Origin: Morchella semilibera
Taxonomy: Eukaryota; Ascomycota; Pezizomycetes; Pezizales; Morchellaceae
Assembly: GCA_009192285.1 (NCBI GenBank)
Contig: CM018604.1
Location: 1,612,001 to 1,676,000, forward strand
Reading direction: 5' to 3'
DNA: 64,000 nucleotides
Shown here: positions 44,484 to 55,197 of the stretch, piece after piece
Layout: each line of letters opens with the position of its first letter
How positions within the stretch are numbered: the stretch's first letter is position 1
Translations under genes and position numbers: made by a program
The notes under the pieces: model-generated
The model's input: only the letters and a program-made list of their open reading frames with translations
What the model was told of the DNA's origin: nothing
The model's database searches: none

Positions 44484-47400
44484 ATTATACGTTATACGCT
44501 GCTATATCGATGTAGAAAATGACAATTTAAATGGGGTTATGATTCCCTTCTATTGACAGTAGATATTTTGGTTCTGATGGTGATGGAGGTATGACGTTGT
44601 GATATTGACGTGACACTATAGATATTGTCGCGGTCTTGGTCTTGTCTCCTGAGGTTGAGGTTAGCTTCAAGATTATCGAGATTGAAATTAGATAACCCAT
44701 ACAGTATTTTGATTTTCTAGGCCAGAAGCACAATCAATCGCTGTGGTATAAAACAGATTGCAGAAGTCCAATCAAGAGGAAGAATGCTGAACGATTGTAT
44801 GAATAGAAACTAATAGAAAAAAGTCGAGGACAACAAAGACCGGCGGCAGAGTCCGAGGGGGGGCGTCGCAGGAGAGGCTAAAATTCAAGATATCGAAAAA
44901 TGAAGATGTAGCAACAAGAATCAAAAGAGGCCCACAACCACTGGGAGGTACTGATGAGCGAGTGAGTTGGTTGAATGGTTGATAAGAGTGGGGGGGGGGG
45001 TACACGATGAAACCGATATACCCTGCTTGTCTGCTGGAGGGCTCTGTCGTAAGGGTGATTAATTAATCCTTTTCCTTTAACAACCTTTCACGATGTATAG
45101 ATAGACGCGTTGGTGATTTGGCCCCCTTTCCTTGATATATTCCAGTTCCTATTCCGTCCTGAATAGCCCTTCCGTTCTTTTTTGTTTTTTCTTCTTTCTT
45201 TATCCCTATTCTTCCTGTGCTGTGTTGATGGTATCCCTGATATAATGGTTCCCTCCTTCTTCCTTTCCTTCTTCCTCTGAATGGTTGCACAACACGGTTC
45301 AAGAAACCAGATTCTTCAAAAAAAAATGTGGTCGTCTTCCTTCCGTCGTCAGTCGCGTTTTCGCTATATATTTCCCGCAAACCAGCTCTACACACAGGGG
45401 GGCGGTGAGTGTGGGGGGTGTGGGCAAAGAAGAATTGAAGGTTGCAGAAACGGAGGGCAGCAAGTCAGTCAGACGAGAGTTGTACGGCGGCTCCCTCGAA
45501 AGGCGAAAGGCGAAAGGGCAAGAGAGAGGTTTCTCGGGAGTTCGCCAAGGAATAGGCCTACCCAATCAGTCTTGCAACCACACCACCGAGCCCCCGGTTA
45601 CACTCGAATGTCTCACCTAGCACACACCTTCAAAGTGTGTCCTGCTTCCACACCAGAGCTGGAAGTGGAAAGGCAAAGAGAACTTTTGACATGGGCGGGG
45701 CAGCAAAACGGAAAAAGCAGACATCACATTCCCGCCACAAACACCCTTAAATGCCCGCCCCACAAAGCCCCCGCCGCCATACCAGACGCCCCCCTGGCTT
45801 TTTGATAGAGGCTGAAGAATGTTGAGTTTCAGTCCTCTGACGTTGATTGGAACGCCCCCCAGAAGAAGAAGTTGAAGTGAAGAAAATTCCTAACTCCCGT
45901 GTAATATACAGTCGTGGATGTGTCGATATAGTACATCTAGTATGTATTAGACATTTTTCCGGGTATCTAAGCACCCTATCAAAACATCGCAAAGGTCCGT
46001 TGGGTAAGACCAGTCTCTTTTTGCGTAAGCCACACCATTTTTCTGTGGCTTATGCCGTGAACCCGTAGACCAGACCGGTCTTGTAACTCTATGGTAGCAG
46101 TTCCCCAAAGCACATACCTACTCTAGTGTTCTGCGTACCACCATAAAACGTAGCCTGCTCACACTCTGGGATGCAGCATCGCGCAGCCAAACATGGTGAA
46201 ACGACCAACCCCAACCAACCCACATTTTACAACCAGTTTCAACAAACGGTGAATCGTTATCCATGGAATAATACATATCTGGACAACAGGTGCTCGCTCA
46301 AGTCGATATCATTGATAACTCTATCCCCCCCCGGCCCCAAGAACAGAAGGTAAAGAGGAGTGCAGGGTTCTCCTACTTCTGCATTTTGCCGCCGGTTCTC
46401 TTCTGCAAGCACGCACACACCCACCACTCATCTACCCTTGTTGATCCCGATCTTTGAAGATTCTTGGATAGCCTAGCCTGCCTGCCTAGTGCGTGTAATC
46501 ATATAGGGTAAGGCTGGCTTGCCTGAGATTCTGAAAAGACACTTTTGTCCGTCAAATTGAAACTTCAGCAGATAACTACACTTTCACACTATGCCTCGGC
46601 AGTGATGTTCTAGAGTACTCCCCTTAATTGTATTGGCTGGCGGAGTATGTGTGTGGAAAGAGCTCGCTCGTACATAACCGCCTACCCTATGTCACTTACA
46701 TAGTAGGCAACGCGAGCACTACATGTATCTACATGTATGTGGATATACTTTTTAGAGTATCTATATGCACACGTGTCGTTGTTAGGTCGGGGAACGTTAA
46801 GGGGCAGGCCGCAAACTTCATCCCCTCGTGTGTGTAGAGGATGTCTAAGAGCAGGTACATACGATAGGTGCTCTGTCTAGTACTTTATCTACCGCGCTCC
46901 GTTTCATGGGAGTCTTGGCTTGCATATGTCGAGAGGAAGTATTTCCCTAATAGAAAACATAAAGCTAACCAAAATGTGGGTCGATATCACGGTTGGTACC
47001 CAGAAAAGGTCATGGACAAGGCCTATTGCTATTATTCAACAGATCGTCATCGTTGATTTCAATGCCTAAAATCAAAAAAAACGCCCATAACGGGTTGGCG
47101 CGCACCGGCACCACCGAGAAAATTATGTGAAACGAGCCGAACCAGCGATGCAGGGTTGTTGGGAAAAGATAAACCACTGTGCACGGACATGGTGTGTGAC
47201 ATTGGGCAACTTGAGACTTGTCGAAGCGATAATGCCATGTTATTAAAGCAGAGGGAAACTCAGGACCTGCCGGGTACTTAGATTTGCTTGTGGAAAAGAA
47301 GATTGCCGGAGTATTTTCTTGTTCTTGGGTACCGTCTCTTCCCCTCCATCTCCAGAATATATGTCTTGACAGCATTTAAAGTAGAAAATCTTGAGGGACG

Positions 47401-50400
47401 GATCAGCCACGTGGATTGTGTTCTGGAAAGTGTCTTCTTACAGGGACTTTCAATCTGATAAGATCCTGCAGATACGAATTCAAGATGCAGGGGTTTAACC
47501 GCTGCATTCTGGCTTGGCAATACTATCACAATCGGAGCACCTACAAAGTAGATGCTTAAGTTGAGGTAAAAATCCGGGCTAACCGCTGCCCGTCTGGCGA
47601 GAGCCGTCCATGGCAACTGCCCGGCACGAATTAAACTGGTCATATTACCTCGGCATGACACAGACTTCTTCGCATCTTCGCATTTCGCATCTTCGCATCT
47701 ATCTGCTCTTCCCCTGCGCATGCGCGTGGCTATATTGCAATTTGGACCTGGAATTTGACGTCTTAGAACTCAAGACTATTGAAACCTGTATGGACCCCCG
47801 CGACCTTACAGACTATACACATGTCAAATCTGTACTATGCACTCTAGATCTATTGTCGACACTGTGGACCAGGACCAGGACCCTGTTCGATCCTTGATTG
47901 CCTTGACTGCATTCCGGAATCGACAGTTCCTTTATTTGAAACTTTCTTGTTACCCCAATGCTCAAGGGATAACCCTCATGTCCATGCTCAGAAGCACATC
48001 TTTAGCCCTATTCCCCGGTTCATATACTCACCCACGAACAGGCGATGTCGGGATGATCGTAGCCGGGGGAAAAAACAGAGCACTGTTGGTTTTGTGGTCA
48101 ATCGAGCCTAATGGTGTTCCTCAGGCCTGACAGCTCAATCAAGCTTATCTTAACGGCTGAAGTAATTATTTCTGTGCTGTAATAGCGGCAGTTCTGTCCT
48201 CTAGGAAGAACTACCGAAGCCGCCTTACCTGTTTACAAAACGTCTTTAGCAAGCCCATGTATTCTATAGGATTTCATATAAACATCGAAGCTACTGAGAG
48301 TTCTACGGCCTAGGTGATTCCGCGGTGGAGGGGAGGTTTGGCTTGAGCCTTCACTATAAGTCGCGTCCCTCCCTGTTTTTAACTTTCATTGACTGCCCCT
48401 TGTTGGTTTAGTTCTTCTTTGGCATTAACTGGCTTGAATCGTTGGAGTTTCACGGTATATATATAGCGACAGCAACTATGTCTCTAACCACAAAAGATGA
48501 CGCTCATTGCTTGGAAAATCAGCCCCGCCCCTACTAATGCTACTAGTAGATTCTGGCCCCCTCTTGTCACTCCACCGATTTCTTTTTCGTGGTCGTGAAT
48601 GATCGAAGTAAGCGCCACTTGCATAAGAGAAAAAAGAGGGCTTCAAAGTACAGAAGTATTAAATAGCCACAGATAAGGCCTATGGGAGGGATGCTTAGGT
48701 CATGTACACATTCCAGTCGCCACTGGACCGATGCATAGTAACTTCCTCCCGTAGCACAATACGCTCGCCATCAACACTCGATTATGACACCAGACCTGCC
48801 GGGTACAGAAGCGCGATATCGGTATCAATATGTAGGTACGTTGAGAACAATATCAAAATCCGGAGGTCTCTCAACGAAAGGTGGCTCAGGTAAGAACCAA
48901 GAACCTTTATGCAACAAAACTAATGAATTCACGACAACTTATTAATGAATTAAACAAGCAAAAGAAAATTCACAACAACTTTATGTAACGACATGTAACC
49001 AGAAACCGAGTGATAATCTATGATTAAATTTAGCGGGCACCCCGACCCCAACCATACGCACCTAACCCCGATATACCGACTTTAAGGCCTAGTCAGTATT
49101 CTACACATAGTCACTTAAACTATGCCATCACTAACTTAGGTTCCTTGTTTCCGGTCTGGCTTGAAAAATACCCTATTTGACATCATCGATCAGGTCTAGC
49201 TCACAGGGTGGATAGCCCGAATGTCAGACAACTGGCTGACTGTATGAATGTCTTCTACCCCCCGTTACCCAATACTTCAATGCTCCAACATCAATATAAA
49301 CAAGAAGCTGTCGGCCTAGGGGAGCTACCCCAGCCCCTCGGAAACCACAACACCCCGGCAAATTTTAAGAGTAATATCCAAAACGTATCTACACTCTAAG
49401 GGCTCTTGGGTCTACGGCAGTGGTCGAGCTCCACCTGCGGGAGAAACCATTTATTCCGAGGACCAAACCGTCTCGATTGAACCGATCCCACTGACAAACA
49501 ACTCTCCATGGGTCAAATACTCACAAGGATGGTTTAATTCCCAGATGAAGCCCACAAAAGATACGGTCTGTATCTATTCTATCAAAATAAAAATTACATC
49601 ACGGAGGTAGGAGAACCGGGACCCCAGGACAGACAATTAATTGCACAAGCTGTAGGCAATTGACTATAGGTGTTAAATATTGTCTGTTTCAGCCTCCCTT
49701 GATTTCCCTGCTTGAGGGCTAGGTAATCAGCTTCAAGTGTTAATTAGTGATTTAACAACACCAGTTATACGTTATAGCCCTTGCGGAAAAACTGTAACCC
49801 AATAGTCACTGACAGACAACCTGCCGAAAAGGCATGCGCCGGTGAGCTGCGTGTATGTGCTACGCGTATCGGGGTAATTCTGTAGACCGTGGTTGTAGTT
49901 GTAATAGTAGTCACTGTCGATACATGTAGGCCCGTTATGCAAATTACGGTGCATTGAGGGGTGACATATATTCTACATGTACCGTGCCCAACCCCATATA
50001 TAGGACTCTAGCTCCGGTGTTAAACATCTCTCAACTTGAACATGCAACTAGCGTTGGAACTACCGCAAAAACTTGAAAAATTGGCTATCGGCTTAACGAT
50101 TGGCTGAATGGTGTAGATCTTAATTGTCTGCAGATAGTAATTTTGATCTCATATGCACAGCCAGTTTTACTACATATTGATGCTTAAGGATTGTGGCTTC
50201 AGATCCTAAATTAAGGCTATGGCTACATGTAGTTAGTCACTGTGGCTTAGCAAACTACCAATCAACTACTACATGTACCTGTACTTGGAATAGTTCGCCG
50301 CAAAAATTCATCTACTGATTGCCTCTAGCGCCAATGTCACCATGAGTACAGATATACAGGTAGATATAGTTTCAATAAGTTTTTTCATTAATTCATAATC

Positions 50401-50456
50401 GCGTTTCGTAAAATCCATCTAATCTATGATAACAAAGGGAAAAAAGAGAAAGAATA
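44484..50456. other. Gene-free region upstream of the Snt1 homologue
   Basis: Nearly 6 kb without a supportable gene. The first kilobase probably holds the promoter and leader of the Snt1 homologue (pyrimidine-rich CCTTCTTCC and a G11 run near 44990). Further on are TACATGTA pairs (46719 and 46730), a TTCGCATC short tandem array near 47670-47700, one copy of CGAGTGATAATC (49010), and four more TACATGTA sites at 49923, 49973, 50224 and 50271. Open frames in 45.3-48.1 kb show no domains. Confidence 0.45.
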
Positions 50457-51284
50457 TTAAACCCATAAGCCAGCGACCAACTTGTCGCCCACAGCCGCCA
50501 GAGAGCTCTCAAACTCTTCGAAGGAACTTGCGTGCCTGGAATAAATGTTAAAAAGGTGCACGGATAATGAGTGAAAATCTTGGATGTACTTACCAATTGG
50601 CAGTTTTCTTGACATCCGCATCCTTTCCAGGGAAGGCAAGATACAGAACATCATTCTGGTTGTACCCATGGTTGCCAGACATTCCTTCTCCGAAGCAGGC
50701 AGTGGCCAAAGAGATGCTAGCCTCGCCAACCTTATCGGCCCCGTTGCTATCGCCCCAAATGGCGTAAAACTAGCATTCAATTAGCCCATATAACAATATT
50801 ATATTCAAAAGAAATAGCAACGTACCATTTTCCCACCACAAACAACGGCACATAAGCTCAATGGCTCAATCCCCAGACTCTGAGGGTCGAAATGGGAGTT
50901 TCCAAGCACAATGAAGCTGTGGACATTGGAGTCAAGGTCGGAGAGTCCAAGCTGCTTGACATGGTTGGCAAAGGAAGTAATACCCTGGCCAGATGGATCA
51001 TCGGAACATTTGCCATAACCGGTGTTGGCGCCATCACAGTCGATATCCATATCGGCGAGACCGCCGGCGCCTGCGACCCACATAACAGTATGGTCTTGTT
51101 GGGTGCAGTAACTGGACTCGGAGGCATAGCTGCCCTGACTGAAGCCACTGGCGACGGTAACAGGGCACCATCCGCCTTTAGCCTTGTTGTAAAATTCTTG
51201 CACATTGGGAGGCACCGAGCGAGCGTGGGTGAAAGTGAGGAGGGTTGTCAAGAGGGTAAATATGGTGAGAGTATTGAAAGTCAT
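50457..51284 (-). CDS. GH75 fungal chitosanase, secreted
   Basis: Exons 51284-50826, 50769-50594 and 50535-50457 give 237 residues, the usual size of fungal GH75 enzymes, with no break. Residues 1-21 form a signal peptide (MTFNTLTIFTLLTTLLTFTHA). The body matches GH75: GGWCPVTVASGFSQGS, DMDIDCDGANTGYGKCSDDP, SDLDSNVHSFIVLGN, FDPQSLGIEPLSLCAVVCGG, then FYAIWGDSNGADKVGEASIS. Asp160 (WGD) and Glu169 (VGE) fall on the acid pair known to be catalytic in this family, and the spacing agrees. GH75 cleaves chitosan (deacetylated chitin) by inversion, either as food, for mycoparasitism, or in remodelling the fungus's own wall. A TATA run lies about 95 bases upstream. Neighbouring DNA is gene-free. Confidence 0.95.
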
Positions 51285-51377
51285 TGTGGGAAGATTTTTT
51301 ATTCAAAAGAATGCAACTACTTGTGTAGAGACGAGGACGAGCGAATGGCTTTGGTAGATGAGGAGGATAGGCCGAAG

Positions 51378-51384
51378 TTTTATA
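51378..51384 (-). promoter_or_regulatory. TATA box of the chitosanase gene
   Basis: TATAAAA on the minus strand lies about 95 bases upstream of ATG 51284, with no upstream ATG in the same frame before it. Confidence 0.45.
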
Positions 51385-54300
51385 GAGCTGTATTAAGAAA
51401 TAAGGCTTAATGTGGAGAATGGACTGGTTCCTGCCGTTGATTATGGTTTCGAATCTAGAGGCAGGACCTATGTATTTATATACATGACAATTCCTACAAT
51501 CGCCTCGGATTTTAACTTAGTAGACTAAAGTCTTTAGATCGAAGTAGATTTAGGTGGACGAAAAGCAAAATTACTTACTAAAGTCTTCACCAGAGGAATA
51601 ACAAGCGAAATACAGCTGCAGAATAAGTTGTACAAATGCACTTACAGGCTGGAAAGACATTACAAAACCAGAAGCCTTTGATATTTTCTTTTCCTACGCT
51701 AAAAATTGCGCATGTAAAGCCCGGAAATTTTTAGAAGGTGTCGTACACTAACCAAATGAGCTAGTGTCTTCATCTGAATACTTTTTTTTTCTCCGTTCTG
51801 GGCGCATATTCAGGCTACATGCGGTATTCCACTTCCTACTTCTTCCTAAAAGAACAATATTTTGGGGAACTCGCCCTGACTGTCGGAAATTCTGTGCCTT
51901 CCACCAACCTCAATTGCATGCAGAACGGCCCGTTGATACTTGGAGTTATATGATGGTGTGGATTTTCATGACGCGGTACGGCACCAATCCTACTGCCGCA
52001 TATCTCTCTCCCCTTTCTATGATTGGGTTGAATAGATTTACTACTGAGTCCGCCTCTCTCTACCAACAACAGTCTCCAATATCTTAACAATGGTAGTATC
52101 CAATGTTTTCCCAAGGGTTAGAGATGGTGTGATGATTTTCAGGTACCCGTGGTTGATCATGCCAGTCGTGTGGTAGGGTGGTATGTGCTGACCGGAGTGT
52201 GCCCCGAGGATATTGGGGAGTTTCCTGGGTCAGTCTCTCTGTGCGCCATAGTGCTTGGTTACTTGAGGATATGGTGTATACTGAGACCGGATGGATGGTC
52301 ACAATTAAAACTCATGCGCATCTACACTTGCCACGTTTGGCAATGACTGTACCTGAATTTACAGGGGTCATACATGGGAAAATACCAAGGGTGTTTGCAT
52401 TCGAATTCCAGTACACCCCACTCCTCGATAACGTCAAACCATGCTCGTGGAATAAATCCTCGCGAATATTGCCCAATCAACCAAGATAATGCATCATGCA
52501 AGGAACTGGAAGCTTCAGGATCGTGGGTTTAGTTTCTTTTGAGCCAGGTTTTATGCAGTGAAAGCTGAACTACTACAACAAGGCAACTTCAAGGCCTGCT
52601 GGTTTGTTGTCCTAACATAGTTGTATATCCATTTTGGTCCACTTTTTGCACTTCTCAACCGCAAACCGCATCACAGATCATCACTCGTAGTCAGGCTGCC
52701 CGTCCAACACTCAAAAAAATTACGACCACTACATACATACGTACGACTGTGGTTCAAATGCGTGCCTTGTGTACGATACTTCCAAAAATACCCCAAGACC
52801 TGCTCCTGTCCAATCCTAAAGGCCGAACAAGTACCTACTTTCTAAAGCATACTTGGGTTTTTATAAATACTGTATGCCGACTCCGCATATATAAGCCAGC
52901 CATTCACTGTCCGCGGCGCGCGCTCGTTGGGCAAAAAAAAAAAAAGAAAAAAAAAAAGAAAAAAATTAAAATTAGTAGGAGCTTCCATATCACACCGGGT
53001 GGAGACTCTTGCGTTTAAGTACATATAATGTACCATGTACATACTTGTACGTATTAGTGGGGGGGGAAAGTCTTGGTATCAAGCCCTTCCTGAATTCAAC
53101 TTCCCGCAATGATCGAATCGGGCCTGGATTTTAGGGCTGAAGCGGCCCCAATTCGTCGTACATATGGCCAAGTGCTGTTCCTGAAGCGAAAGTCTCGATC
53201 GAAATCTCGCTAGAGCTTATGCAGGCCCATGAAACAAATTCCTTCACTTCTATATTCGATCCATGAGACAATCAGAATCGACGTGTACACCAGGAATCGT
53301 CGTCATAGGTACTAACAACAGAAGCAGAAGTAACTTTACTTGGACCGGCTTTCATCTCCCTATGGCTCCTGAGTGACCTACACATGTTTATCAAGATTCT
53401 GATAAATATTCTACTCCACCCATGAGCTCCGCGGCCATAACATTAACATCAATGGTCCATCCATATACATTCTCGTATTTGGGAGTGAGGCTGAACTCTA
53501 CATATGTTGGAGTGCTTCGGTACATAGGCCACTAGAGTAGCTCGTGGTCAGAAGTGCACTTCTCGGTAAAAGTCGTCTATCTAGGGACCCCGGCTTAATT
53601 TATTCCTGGACGGACCGTACATTCCGTATGTATGGTATAGCCGTTCAAGAACTTAAAAGCACCAGCTGCAATTAGAAGGTTTTGCATATACCGAAGTAAA
53701 GCAATCGAATCAAAGGATCCTCCACCCTGGAACCGCTAACTCTATCTCTACTTACAATGCTTAGACAAGGTTAACGAAATACTTCATTGAGACAATACAA
53801 GGCGTGGGGGACTACGGGACAATGCTTGAAAAGGGTTCTTCTACCTGCCCGGATTGTCGTTCACGGACTGGGTCGTGTTGGCGGACAACAAGCAGAAGAA
53901 ACGCCTGATTGGCCAGGAAGCCCGATACGGTGTCAGCCATGCCCACCGCAGTCCGTCAACAACTACCTCGTAGAGTACCGTACCCTGGCCGGAGTACTCG
54001 GGGTCCCGTACGTACTATTATTGGTGAACACATTCTTGTTGGAAAATGTCTTTCCTATGCTATCGTGGTCCGCTCTGGCACCAGTACAGGCGCTTTCAAA
54101 ACAATGTTTTGCATCACAGTCAGGCTTCTGTAGGTACACAATTGTTAAAAGTGCCTTTACTCATGCAATGTAACGCGGGATTGAGGAGGGGAAGATCATC
54201 TCCATTTAGAGGTCCGGTTGGAATGTCTACTGGGTTCTGTCCGTCCACGAGTGTCTGTAGGTACGGACCGGACTAGTTCGGAAGGCGCTCTCTAATATTC

Positions 54301-54648
54301 TTGACGAAAAAGGAATATCTTTTTAATACCTGAAATACCAATGTACTCTGTAGGTACACAATCACATCACATTTGAGTGCTTCTCTGGATACCCCTCCGC
54401 CCCCCTCTCCACCTCACATGTCACATCTTTCTTTTCGGAACGTCCCGTGAAATCTCGGGCAAATTATACCGATCAAGTTTTCCGGAGGCTCCAGATTTCA
54501 TCTTACACAAAAACCCAACTCCTCTCTACCTGAGACCCAATTCCCCGGCAGATCAACAACAACGAAAAAAACCTACGCCTGAGCTCTTGTCACCAAGGTC
54601 GACCATGAAGCTCTCCACACCACGGGAGGAAGAAAAAAGTGAATTCAA
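51385..54648. other. Gene-free region between chitosanase and tRNA-Phe
   Basis: No supportable gene. There is a poly-A-rich tract near 52934-52965, and three CTGTAGGTAC words near 54127, 54255 and 54349, two of which extend to CTGTAGGTACACAAT. The remaining open frames have no features. Confidence 0.4.
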
Positions 54649-54699
54649 TGCGCCAAACCCGGATCGAACGGGTGACCTTCAGATATAGTGACTGAACAA

Positions 54700-54730
<31 letters not shown>

Positions 54731-54736
54731 TAGCGC
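54649..54736 (-). tRNA. tRNA-Phe (GAA) with 15-nt intron
   Basis: The minus strand reads GCGCTAA (acceptor), TAGCTCAGTTGGGAGAGC (D region), anticodon stem TCAGA and loop CTGAAGA interrupted after base 37, then TCTGA, T-arm ACCCG-TTCGATC-CGGGT and TTGGCGC, which pairs fully with the acceptor (one G-T). The anticodon GAA is at 54703-54701. The 15-nt intron is 54699-54685, at the canonical position next to the anticodon. The discriminator base is A, as expected for tRNA-Phe. The A box (TAGCTCAGTTGG) and B box (GTTCGATCC) are intact. Confidence 0.95.
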
Positions 54737-55197
54737 TTGATGTTACACCGTTTTGCGTAATGTTTTGTAATCTCTTGCTGCCGGATGTTTCCGCTTGTGC
54801 TGGGGTGGTACCAACGCTGTTGTGACCAGGGTACAAGTTCCGCGCGTTGAGATTTCTACTCTATTTACAATTCAAGAACGTTGAAACGTCCTCTTGATCT
54901 TTGGCACTGCCATTTATTCGGGTTTGATATATATATACGGACTCTAACATAGCTCAAGTCACGCTATACTAACTAATGGAAGCTCATCAACAATTATCCT
55001 ACAACCCCCAAAATCCATATCCAAGGAGCAAAAAAGAGAGAAAGAAAAAGAAAAAAAAAGGTCCAAAGAAACACCGTCAGATATATCACCACACCATAAA
55101 GGGAAAAAAAAGAAATGGCACAAAATCGAAGTCGAAAAAGAAAAAAGAAAAGCCCTCTTACTCCCGTAAGCATGTCATCATAGGTAAGCGCTCCCAA
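54737..55197. other. Spacer between tRNA-Phe and MINDY gene
   Basis: It contains an A/G-rich tract (AAAGAAAAAG-like) at 55027-55150 on the plus strand, just downstream of the MINDY stop, probably in its 3-prime untranslated region. The purine tract mirrors the one beside the Snt1 stop. There is no gene. Confidence 0.4.

Noticed and set aside
45281-45805. Protein genes upstream of the Snt1 homologue
   Set aside because: Overlapping short frames on both strands in low-complexity DNA show no protein-like features; the region is more likely promoter and leader.
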